From positions 1-5,776 of the forward strand of contig URIK01000114.1 in assembly GCA_900547855.1 (NCBI GenBank): DNA of 5,776 nt, written 5' to 3'. This document shows positions 1 to 4,887 of the stretch, piece after piece. A model generated the notes under the pieces. That model ran no database searches. It saw only the letters and a list, made by a program, of their open reading frames with translations, and was not told the DNA's origin. The translations under genes were made by a program, and so were the position numbers. The DNA comes from an uncultured Collinsella sp. GTDB lineage: Bacteria > Actinomycetota > Coriobacteriia > Coriobacteriales > Coriobacteriaceae. How positions within the stretch are numbered: position 1 is the first letter of the stretch; every line of letters begins with the position of its first letter.

Positions 1-42
1 TCATGAGCGTCTCGTGGGCTCGGAGATGTGTATAAGAGACAG
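1..42 (+). other. Nextera (Tn5) sequencing adapter and i7 index, not genomic
   Basis: Bases 9-42 match the Nextera read-2 transposase adapter, ending in the 19-base Tn5 mosaic end (24-42, AGATGTGTATAAGAGACAG). Bases 1-8 (TCATGAGC) sit exactly where the 8-base i7 index belongs and, from memory, are the adapter-strand form of index N714. This is library construction sequence left untrimmed, not a transposon in the organism. It carries a TAA at 33-35 in the rpiB frame, which hides the fact that rpiB is truncated. Confidence 0.98.
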
Positions 43-44
43 AT

Positions 45-212
45 ACCAACGTGCTCGCTTTTGGCGCCCGCGTCGTGGGCTCCGAGCTCGCCAAGATGAT
101 CGTCGACGAGTGGCTCGACGCCGAGTTTGAGGGTGGTCGTCACGAGCGTCGCGTTAACCTCCTCAACGAGATCGATCACACGCGCGCCCTTAAGATCGTC
201 GACGAAGCCTAA
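45..212 (+). CDS. rpiB: Ribose-5-phosphate isomerase B, C-terminal 55 residues (5' truncated)
   Basis: RpiB interconverts ribose 5-phosphate and ribulose 5-phosphate in the non-oxidative pentose phosphate pathway, in the cytoplasm. Only the last 55 residues are present; family members are about 150 residues. The visible segment begins TNVLAFGARVVG, which corresponds to the conserved NVL-LGAR-VG strand and turn, and is followed by the helix ELAKMIVDEWL. Next comes GGRHERRV, the conserved basic segment whose arginines bind the substrate phosphate in this family. The catalytic Cys/Thr and His of the N-terminal part would lie upstream, beyond the contig. The frame is closed by TAA at 210-212, and a stem-loop follows 24 bases later. 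The truncation is an artefact of the adapter junction at 42/43, not a mutation. The gene converges on ndk. Identification is secure despite the short length. Confidence 0.93.
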   Translation, partial: TNVLAFGARVVGSELAKMIVDEWLDAEFEGGRHERRVNLLNEIDHTRALKIVDEA

Positions 213-236
213 ACTATTCAGTGCCACAAGCTAACA

Positions 237-286
237 GCAGGGGCCCGCTCGGAACACATGTCCGAGCGGGCCCCTGCATAGATTTT
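237..286 (+). terminator. Rho-independent terminator of rpiB
   Basis: A perfect 17-bp stem (237-253 paired with 261-277, GC-rich) closes a 7-base loop, ACACATG. On the + strand it is followed by ATAGATTTTGG, so the T-run is short (TTTT at 283-286) and begins five bases after the stem. Its place 24 bases after the rpiB stop fits termination of that gene. The stem may also act as a backstop for ndk transcription coming from the other side. Confidence 0.75.
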
Positions 287-291
287 GGAAT

Positions 292-325
292 AAAAGGGCG
301 CCGCGGATGGAGTTCCGCGGCGCCC
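292..325 (-). terminator. Rho-independent terminator of ndk
   Basis: A perfect 12-bp stem (296-307 paired with 314-325, GGGCGCCGCGGA and its complement) closes a 6-base loop. On the - strand the stem runs directly into TTTTATTCC (complement of 292-295 and beyond), the classic hairpin plus U-tract. It lies about 38 bases after the ndk stop. Confidence 0.85.
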
Positions 326-363
326 AAGCCACACGCTAACAGCTTTAAGGAGTCAAAGCTGGT

Positions 364-768
364 TTAGCCAAAGAAGCGCTTGATCTCAATCTCGGCGTTC
401 TCCAGGCAGTCGGAGCCGTGGATCACGTTGGCGTTGACATCGACGGCAAAGTCGCCGCGGATGGTACCAGGAGCAGCCTCAAGCGGGTTGGTAGCGCCCA
501 TGAGGGTGCGCATCTTAGCAACAGCGGAGAGACCGGAAACGACCATCTTGACGACCGGACCGCTCGTCATAAAGTCGCAGAGACCGCCAAAGAAGGGCTT
601 GTCGGCCAGATGGGCGTAGTGCGCCTCGACGGTAGCGCGCTCGAGCGTGGTCATCTCCATGCGCTCGATGACAAGGCCGCTGCGCTCAATGCGAGCAACG
701 ATCTCGCCGATCTTGCGGTCGCGCACGGCGTCGGGCTTAATCATGATGAAGGTCTTCTCGATAGCCAT
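364..768 (-). CDS. ndk: Nucleoside diphosphate kinase
   Basis: Ndk transfers the gamma-phosphate of ATP to other nucleoside diphosphates through a phosphohistidine intermediate, balancing NTP and dNTP pools in the cytoplasm. The protein is 134 residues, the usual size for a bacterial single-domain Ndk. Visible landmarks are the N-terminal TFIMIKPDAV (K11), R87 in MRTLMG, the loop GATNPLEAAPGTIRGDF (92-107), and the active-site segment NVIHGSD with catalytic H117. One oddity is Cys at 121, where the family motif normally reads HGSDS. The start is supported by GAAAGG at 777-782, eight bases upstream of ATG. The gene is transcribed alone toward a terminator at 292-325 and converges on rpiB. A possible promoter with nearby palindromes lies between 833 and 890. 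Confidence 0.97.
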   Translation of the reverse strand: MAIEKTFIMIKPDAVRDRKIGEIVARIERSGLVIERMEMTTLERATVEAHYAHLADKPFFGGLCDFMTSGPVVKMVVSGLSAVAKMRTLMGATNPLEAAPGTIRGDFAVDVNANVIHGSDCLENAEIEIKRFFG

Positions 769-832
769 AAAAGTAGCCTTTCAAGTAGGTTCGCGCGTGC
801 CCAAGTCCCATTCCGGCACCCGCCTGGACTGC

Positions 833-861
833 ATCGTAACAGAGTTTTAGCTGCAGTTAAA
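833..861 (-). promoter_or_regulatory. Possible ndk promoter
   Basis: On the - strand there is an extended -10-like TGTTACGAT (hexamer TACGAT at 833-838, TG at 840-841). A weak -35-like TTTAAC lies at 856-861 with 17 bases between. The predicted start would give an untranslated leader of roughly 55-60 bases before the ndk ATG. The -35 match is poor, so this is only a candidate. Confidence 0.3.
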
Positions 862-875
862 CAAAAAGCTGTTTA
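858..875. promoter_or_regulatory. Inverted repeat TAAACA-N6-TGTTTA, possible operator
   Basis: Perfect 6-base arms (858-863 and 870-875) are separated by AAAAGC. The repeat overlaps the -35 side of the candidate ndk promoter, where a repressor site could sit. No known regulator is assigned; the site is AT-rich and short enough to arise by chance. Confidence 0.25.
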
Positions 876-890
876 TTGAAACGTTGCAAT
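875..890. promoter_or_regulatory. LacI-family-type palindrome upstream of ndk
   Basis: ATTGAAACGTTGCAAT is a 16-base palindrome with one mismatched pair (7 of 8 pairs) and the central AACGTT typical of operators bound by LacI/PurR/CcpA-type regulators. It shares base 875 with the neighbouring inverted repeat and lies just upstream of the candidate ndk -35. The shape is read directly from the sequence; the assignment to a regulator family is inference. Confidence 0.35.
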
Positions 891-1067
891 TTATTAAAGC
901 GCTCCATATGTGTCACTTCTGTTTCGAAGCCCGATTAGAGTACCATCCGACCGCCCATCAACCGCATCGAGCAGAGCAGACGGTCGGTTGCCGCCCGCGA
1001 ACGTATCCCCTTCACAACCTGCCCAAAGGTCCTACAGAACTTCTCGACAAGCCCCTCCCCCATAGCA

Positions 1068-1103
1068 ACAAAATACGGGCGCCCACATCAGCAGGCGCCC
1101 GTA
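1068..1103 (-). terminator. Rho-independent terminator of argH
   Basis: A perfect 10-bp stem TACGGGCGCC (1074-1083 paired with 1094-1103) closes a 10-base loop. On the - strand it is followed by TTTTGTTGC. It lies 50 bases downstream of the argH stop, in the correct orientation. Confidence 0.8.
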
Positions 1104-1153
1104 AAGTGAAAACGATTTATCAATAAATGGCCAAAACGGCTTCAGCCAAATCC

Positions 1154-2584
1154 CTACTTTACCCCGTGGCCCATCTCGACGACCTTAGTCAGTGACCCAA
1201 ACACACCCTCGTCAGCCACGAGCTGTGCCTCGGCGCGATCAAGCTGCACGGCAACGGCGGCAGGGGCGGTGCCGCCCTCGGTCGTGCGCGCGGCGACAAT
1301 CGACGGGATGTCGAGCGCCTCGGTAATGTCGCGCTCAAAGAGCGGGCTTGCCTCATGGAACACCTCAAACGGCAGGTCCTCAAGATTGCAGCCGCGCTTC
1401 TCGCACATCAGAACCAGATGCCCCACCACGGCATGAGCCTCGCGGAACGGCAGACCACGCTTAGCCAGGTAATCGGCAACATCGGTGGCGGCAAGGTGAC
1501 CCACGCCGCACTCGCGCGCCATGGCATCCTCGTTGACGGCCCAAGTCGAAATCATACCGGCCATAACCGACAGGCACTGCATGAGCGTATGGGCGGTATC
1601 GAGCGCGCCCTCCTTGTCCTCCTGCAAATCCTTGTTATAAGCAAGCGGCAGGCCCTTCATGGTCACGAGCAGCTGCACCAGGTTGCCATACACACGGCCG
1701 CTCTTGCCGCGAATAAGCTCGGCAAAGTCGGGATTCTTCTTCTGCGGCATGATAGACGAGCCGGTGGAGTAGGAGTCTGAAAGCGTGATAAAGCCAAATT
1801 CGGAGCTCGACCACAGCACGATCTCCTCGGAAAGACGCGACAGGTGCATGGCCATGACGGAGCCGGCGTAATGCAGATCGAGCAGGAAATCACGGTCGGA
1901 AACCGCATCGAGCGAGTTGGGGATCACGCCCGCAAAGCCAAGTTCAGCAGCCGTCATCTGGCGATCGAGCGGATAGCTCGTACCAGCAAGCGCGGCAGCA
2001 CCCAGCGGGCAGTTGTCGGCGGCATCAAAGGCGGCCTTCAGGCGCGTAAAGTCGCGCGCGAACATCCAGGAATACGCCAGCAGATGATGCGACAGCAGCA
2101 CGGGCTGAGCGTGCTGCATGTGTGTGTAGCCCGGCAAAATCACCTTGTCGTACTTCTTAGCCGCATCCACCAGCACATGGCGCAGCTCTAGATTGGCCTC
2201 CATGAGCTCCTTGGCCAGCGCCTTAACGCCCAGTCGCGTATCGGTCGCCACCTGGTCGTTGCGCGAACGCCCAGTATGCAAGCGCTTGCCAGCCTCGCCG
2301 ATGCGACGCGTCAGCTCGCTCTCGATGGACATATGAATGTCCTCGTCGTTGATGTCGAAGGTGAAGTTGCCGGCATCGATATCCTGTTCGATTCCGGTCA
2401 GGCCCTTGGCAATCGCCTGCTCGTCCTCGGCACTGATGATGCCCTGGGCCGCCAGCATTTTGGCATGCGCCTTAGAGCCGGCGATATCCTGTTTATAGAG
2501 ATGTTTGTCGACCGGCAGCGACGCGCCAAACTCCTGCGTGACCTCGGCCACGCCTGCCTCAAAACGACCACCCCAAAGAGCCAT
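1154..2584 (-). CDS. argH: Argininosuccinate lyase
   Basis: ArgH splits argininosuccinate into arginine and fumarate, the final step of arginine synthesis, as a cytoplasmic homotetramer of the fumarase/aspartase superfamily. The 476-residue protein starts MALWGGRF, as family members do. It shows HTGRSRNDQ (103-111), GYTHMQHAQP (152-161, with the catalytic-region His155) and the superfamily signature GSSIMPQKKNPD (275-286), whose serine pair holds the catalytic serine on the mobile loop. An in-frame upstream extension of 25 codons exists, but the chosen ATG at 2582-2584 has GAAAGGGG eight bases before it, and the extension does not look like this family. The stop is TAG at 1154-1156, followed by a strong terminator. 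The gene lies downstream of argG and a 56-residue ORF on the same strand. No clear promoter of its own was found, although the gap to the small ORF (118 bases) could hold one. Confidence 0.97.
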   Translation of the reverse strand: MALWGGRFEAGVAEVTQEFGASLPVDKHLYKQDIAGSKAHAKMLAAQGIISAEDEQAIAKGLTGIEQDIDAGNFTFDINDEDIHMSIESELTRRIGEAGKRLHTGRSRNDQVATDTRLGVKALAKELMEANLELRHVLVDAAKKYDKVILPGYTHMQHAQPVLLSHHLLAYSWMFARDFTRLKAAFDAADNCPLGAAALAGTSYPLDRQMTAAELGFAGVIPNSLDAVSDRDFLLDLHYAGSVMAMHLSRLSEEIVLWSSSEFGFITLSDSYSTGSSIMPQKKNPDFAELIRGKSGRVYGNLVQLLVTMKGLPLAYNKDLQEDKEGALDTAHTLMQCLSVMAGMISTWAVNEDAMARECGVGHLAATDVADYLAKRGLPFREAHAVVGHLVLMCEKRGCNLEDLPFEVFHEASPLFERDITEALDIPSIVAARTTEGGTAPAAVAVQLDRAEAQLVADEGVFGSLTKVVEMGHGVK

Positions 2585-2592
2585 GGAACCGT

Positions 2593-2600
2593 CCCCTTTC
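2593..2600 (-). promoter_or_regulatory. Ribosome binding site of argH (decides the start)
   Basis: GAAAGGGG on the - strand lies 8 bases from ATG 2584. It supports MALWGGRF as the N-terminus over an in-frame start 25 codons upstream. Confidence 0.8.
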
Positions 2601-2638
2601 TCCAAATACCAAAACAAGCGCCCAAAGCAATGCGCCAT

Positions 2639-2652
2639 ATCGCTAAAGCGAT
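2639..2652. promoter_or_regulatory. Palindrome ATCGCT-AA-AGCGAT upstream of argH
   Basis: The 6-base arms are perfect inverted repeats with a 2-base centre. On the - strand they follow directly after TTGAAAA, a -35-like hexamer (2654-2659). On the + strand they are followed by TTTTC, so the element could instead be read as a very small terminator for + strand transcription. Position 55 bases before the argH ATG makes an operator plausible, but no good -10 is placed to match. Confidence 0.3.
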
Positions 2653-2702
2653 TTTTCAACCGCTAGTTTTACACATTCCCCACCGTGAGCGGAGCCATGT
2701 AG

Positions 2703-2873
2703 CTAATTTGCAAAGAAGTGACGCGCCATGCACTTGGCGCCCAACGTCTCCCTCCGGATGTTGCCCTGCGAACCATCGATCCAGGCCTTTAGGCTCATAG
2801 GAACGTCCTCGACCTTTGCAGCATCGAACTCGGGCGCGAGGGCAAGTAAAGCATGCGCGAAAGCATTGAACAT
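2703..2873 (-). CDS. Small unrecognised ORF, 56 residues, between argG and argH
   Basis: I do not recognise this protein. It begins MFNAFAHALLALAPEFDAA and ends ARHFFAN, with an alanine-rich hydrophobic N-terminal stretch and a more basic C-terminal half (KAWIDGSQGNIRRETLG, residues 29-45). No signal peptide or clear membrane helix is evident. The evidence for a real gene is: a near-ideal Shine-Dalgarno GAGGAG at 2882-2887 exactly eight bases before ATG; 38 of 56 codons ending in G or C, as in a coding GC-rich gene; and its position between two arginine genes on the same strand. Against it are its length and the lack of a known family. A shorter start at Met26 is possible but has no comparable binding site. 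A stem-loop lies 37 bases upstream of its Shine-Dalgarno, so its expression may depend on read-through from argG. Confidence 0.5.
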   Translation of the reverse strand: MFNAFAHALLALAPEFDAAKVEDVPMSLKAWIDGSQGNIRRETLGAKCMARHFFAN

Positions 2874-2881
2874 AATGGATA

Positions 2882-2887
2882 CTCCTC
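2882..2887 (-). promoter_or_regulatory. Strong Shine-Dalgarno of the 56-residue ORF
   Basis: GAGGAG on the - strand, with 8 bases to the ATG at 2871-2873. It is the closest match to the anti-Shine-Dalgarno in the window; the other genes use GAAAGG-type sites. Confidence 0.6.
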
Positions 2888-2917
2888 ATATATATAGGCG
2901 CAGAGCCGCCAAATTGA

Positions 2918-2953
2918 TAGAAGGAGCCCCGCCGGACAACCCCGGCGGGGCTC
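2918..2953 (-). terminator. Stem-loop between argG and the small ORF: terminator or attenuator
   Basis: A perfect 12-bp stem (2924-2935 paired with 2942-2953, GAGCCCCGCCGG and its complement) closes a 6-base loop. On the - strand it is followed by CTTCTATCAATTT, which is pyrimidine-rich but a weak U-tract; on the + strand no T-run follows. It lies about 154 bases after the argG stop and 37 bases before the Shine-Dalgarno of the 56-residue ORF, so it either ends the argG transcript or lets a fraction through to the downstream genes. Confidence 0.55.
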
Positions 2954-2960
2954 GGACTCA

Positions 2961-3090
2961 GCCGCAGACGCGGCATCATATATGCGGGCGGAACGTAGGG
3001 GCCACCGATGTTAAGAAGTGTCAGCAAGCATAACGAAAGGTAGGGACCCCGTGCGCCCGTTATGTATCACGCGGATGGGCCGCGCGGATA
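2961..3090 (-). other. Potentially structured RNA region after argG
   Basis: Read on the - strand, three further possible hairpins precede the 2924-2953 stem-loop. TATC-CGCGG/CCGCG-GATA with an internal loop spans 3065-3090. CATAACG/CGTTATG (3029-3035 with 3058-3064) encloses a 22-base loop and abuts the first hairpin exactly. GCCGC/GCGGC (2961-2965 with 2970-2974) has a 4-base loop. I found no match to a T-box, a known riboswitch core or a tRNA. It could be the 3' untranslated region of argG, a leader of the small ORF, or chance pairing in GC-rich DNA. Confidence 0.3.
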
Positions 3091-3106
3091 CCAAGGGAAG
3101 GAGGCG

Positions 3107-4333
3107 CTAGGCCTGGGCGGCAGCAGAGCTGGGGCCCTGGACCTTTGCCCACGTCTTGAGCGACAGCGTATCGATCTCGATAAAGCCGGCGCTGGCCTTC
3201 TCGTCAAACGTGGTGTCGCGGTCGTAGGTAGCCAGACCGTAGTCGTAGAGGCTGAAGGGGCTCTTGCGGCCGACGACATGGCAGTTGCCCTTAAAGAACT
3301 TCAGACGGACAGTGCCGGTCACGAACTTTTGCGTGTCGGCCATAAAGGCATCGAGCGCGTTTTTGAGCGGGCTGTACCACTGGCCGTTGTACACGGCGGT
3401 GGCCCAATCCTGCTCGAGCTTGATCTTGGTCTTGAGCAGGTCGCCCTCGACGCAGATGTCCTCGAGCGCCTTGTGGGCGGTGATGAGCGTCAGGGCGCCG
3501 GGAACCTCGTAGCACTCGCGGCTCTTAAGGCCCACCAGGCGATCCTCGACCAGATCGAGACGGCCAAAGCCATTGTCGCCGGAGATCTTGTTGAGGGCGA
3601 TGACGATCTCAGAGAGCTTCATCTTCTTGCCGTCGACGGCGACGGGCTTGCCGGCCTCAAACTCAATCTCGGTGTAGGTCGGGGTGTCCGGGGTGTCCTC
3701 GGGATTCTTGGTCATAACCCAAGCGTCGTCGAGCGGCTCATTCCAAGGATCCTCCAGGTGACCGCACTCAATGGCACGACCCCAAAGGTTGTCGTCGATG
3801 GAATAGGGGTTGTCGTTGGCGCCCTCGGGAACCGGCACGTTGTGGGCGTGAGCATAGGCGACCTCGTCGGGACGGCACTTCAGATCCCACTCGCGAACCG
3901 GGGCGATAACCTTGAGCTCGGGGTCGAGGGCCTTGACGGCAGCCTCAAAACGAACCTGGTCGTTACCCTTGCCGGTGCAGCCGTGGGCGACGTAGGTCGC
4001 GCCAAACTCGTGGGCGACCTCAACAAGCTTCTTGGCAAGCAGCGGGCGAGACAGGGCGGAAAGCAGCGGATACTTGTTCTCGTACATGGAGTTTGCGGCG
4101 ATGGCTTTGGTCAGGAACTCATCAGAGAACTCGTCGCGCAGGTCGAGCACCTGGCAATCGAGAACGCCCAGGTCGAGCGCCTTCTGCTTCTTGGCATCCA
4201 GTCCGGTCTCCTCCTGGCCCACGTTGCCGCAGACACAAACGACATCGAGATTCTTCTCGTCCTGGAGCCACTTGACACATACGGATGTATCAAGACCACC
4301 GGAATATGCGAGAACGACTTTTTCCTTGCTCAT
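3107..4333 (-). CDS. argG: Argininosuccinate synthase
   Basis: ArgG condenses citrulline and aspartate, using ATP via a citrulline-adenylate, to form argininosuccinate, the penultimate step of arginine synthesis in the cytoplasm. The 408-residue protein matches the roughly 400-residue family length. It opens with the ATP-binding PP-loop AYSGGLDTS (9-17). Other family segments are AHGCTGKGNDQVRFE (116-130), REWD (147-150) and YSIDDNLWGRAIECG (177-191). The C-terminus ends in a short Ala/Ser/Gln tail (after residue 400) that looks non-essential. The start at ATG 4331-4333 (MSKEKVVLAY) is backed by GAAAGGA at 4341-4347; an in-frame upstream extension of 17 codons is rejected because the PP-loop normally sits close to the N-terminus. 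The gene has no TTA, CTA or TCA codon, so its antisense frame is fully open. It is transcribed toward the small ORF and argH and is divergent from the HAD gene. No convincing promoter or ARG box was found upstream. Confidence 0.97.
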   Translation of the reverse strand: MSKEKVVLAYSGGLDTSVCVKWLQDEKNLDVVCVCGNVGQEETGLDAKKQKALDLGVLDCQVLDLRDEFSDEFLTKAIAANSMYENKYPLLSALSRPLLAKKLVEVAHEFGATYVAHGCTGKGNDQVRFEAAVKALDPELKVIAPVREWDLKCRPDEVAYAHAHNVPVPEGANDNPYSIDDNLWGRAIECGHLEDPWNEPLDDAWVMTKNPEDTPDTPTYTEIEFEAGKPVAVDGKKMKLSEIVIALNKISGDNGFGRLDLVEDRLVGLKSRECYEVPGALTLITAHKALEDICVEGDLLKTKIKLEQDWATAVYNGQWYSPLKNALDAFMADTQKFVTGTVRLKFFKGNCHVVGRKSPFSLYDYGLATYDRDTTFDEKASAGFIEIDTLSLKTWAKVQGPSSAAAQA

Positions 4334-4340
4334 GGCTGTT

Positions 4341-4347
4341 TCCTTTC
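4341..4347 (-). promoter_or_regulatory. Ribosome binding site of argG
   Basis: GAAAGGA on the - strand, 7 bases upstream of ATG 4333. It decides the start in favour of MSKEKVV over the longer in-frame ORF. Confidence 0.8.
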
Positions 4348-4846
4348 GCCCTTGGTAGCTAGTTAGAACATCGGTCAGTTGCAAGTCATTTCAAGGTCAT
4401 ATACCGTGCAATATCAGGTTAAATAGCAAAAATCAGCACATACATGCCCTAGAAACATGCAGCAATGTCGTGCTAAAACCCAACGACCTCAAAATGACTC
4501 TGTTGAGGCAATTCGCCCCATGCGGACAGAGACGATTGTTATCGTCGTCGGGAAATTGCGCGCTGGCGTCGGATGGCATTGTCTGCAGTGGTGATGATCG
4601 TTACGAACTGCATCTGCCTCTCCTTTCACCTATCGCCGGGCGCAATTCTAATATCGTAAACGGTACCTTTTCCTCGGTAAGCGGTTGTTTTTCCGTCTCC
4701 GTTTTCGATGGTCGCTATATTACGCTAAAGTGCCCGCAGCACAAGCGACAAATTCAAATTTCTGAAAAGTTTTTTCATTACTTTGTGAAGCGTGGTGCAA
4801 ATACGCTCCGTTCCTGCGAAAATACGCCCGACTACGAATTGATGGT

Positions 4847-4852
4847 TATAAC
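4847..4852 (+). promoter_or_regulatory. Possible -10 element of the HAD gene
   Basis: TATAAC differs from TATAAT at one base and would start transcription about 29 bases before the ATG at 4888. No matching -35 hexamer is seen at 16-18 bases, so the call is tentative. Confidence 0.25.
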
Positions 4853-4887
4853 GTCTGAAACAATCTCGAAACGAAAGGCTCGCTTTT

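Larger units (their letters stand above)
223..343 (+). repeat. 16-bp direct repeat flanking the paired terminators
   Basis: GCCACAAGCTAACAGC at 223-238 recurs as GCCACACGCTAACAGC at 328-343, 15 of 16 identical and in the same orientation. The two copies bracket the segment that holds both stem-loops between rpiB and ndk. The similarity is read directly from the sequence. Whether it reflects duplication, a mobile intergenic module or chance is not known. Confidence 0.6.
769..1153. other. Non-coding region between ndk and argH
   Basis: I see no credible gene here on either strand: the longest open frame (884-1126, + strand) starts at TTG without a Shine-Dalgarno and runs through the argH terminator. 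The region holds the ndk ribosome binding site, the candidate ndk promoter and palindromes (833-890), an inverted repeat CCGACCG/CGGTCGG (947-953 and 981-987) of unknown meaning, and the argH terminator (1068-1103). Confidence 0.7.
4334..4887. other. Divergent intergenic region between argG and the HAD gene
   Basis: This 554-base stretch holds no recognised gene and is visibly less GC-rich than its neighbours. It contains the argG and HAD ribosome binding sites, two GTCAT motifs 11 bases apart (4385-4389 and 4396-4400), a direct repeat ACATGC (4443-4448 and 4455-4460), a perfect 6-bp hairpin GACGAT-TGTT-ATCGTC (4531-4546), and an AT-rich hairpin TGAAAA-GTT-TTTTCA (4763-4777). One + strand frame is free of stops from 4359 to 4925, but it lacks a Shine-Dalgarno and any recognisable motif, so I do not annotate it as a gene. 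Promoters for both flanking genes must lie here. Confidence 0.65.

Noticed and set aside
24..42. Tn5 mosaic end as evidence of a natural Tn5/IS50 insertion
   Set aside because: It is joined to Nextera primer and index bases on the outer side, and the matching opposite adapter is at the right end. No transposase gene is present.
418..879. 153-codon + strand frame antisense to ndk
   Set aside because: It is codon-aligned with ndk, starts without a binding site and has no family character; a shadow of the GC-rich codon use.
884..1126. 80-codon + strand frame between ndk and argH
   Set aside because: It starts at TTG with no binding site, overlaps the LacI-type palindrome and reads through the argH terminator.
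2656..3027. 123-codon - strand frame between argG and argH, with a possible arginine-containing leader peptide near 2983
   Set aside because: The frame runs straight through the stem-loop and the small ORF with no Shine-Dalgarno. A true attenuation leader peptide would end before the terminator; the Arg codons fall in GC-rich hairpin arms.
2728..3033. 101-codon + strand frame opposite the small ORF
   Set aside because: It has no convincing Shine-Dalgarno and passes through the 2924-2953 stem-loop; the opposite strand has the much better initiation signal.
3007..3106. T-box or tRNA in the argG to small-ORF gap
   Set aside because: GGTGGCCCC on the - strand recalls part of a T-box antiterminator, but the ACCGCG core is missing; no T-loop GTTCRA or acceptor pairing was found for a tRNA.
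3062..4366. A 434-codon + strand open frame antisense to argG
   Set aside because: It is codon-aligned with argG and open only because argG uses no TTA, CTA or TCA codon. Its translation is a leucine, valine and glycine-rich mirror with no recognisable domain, while argG is unmistakable.
4380..4470. ARG box (ArgR operator) upstream of argG
   Set aside because: I looked for the TGnAT-N4-ATnCA pattern on both strands; only loose half-sites and CATG repeats were found, so no ArgR site is claimed.
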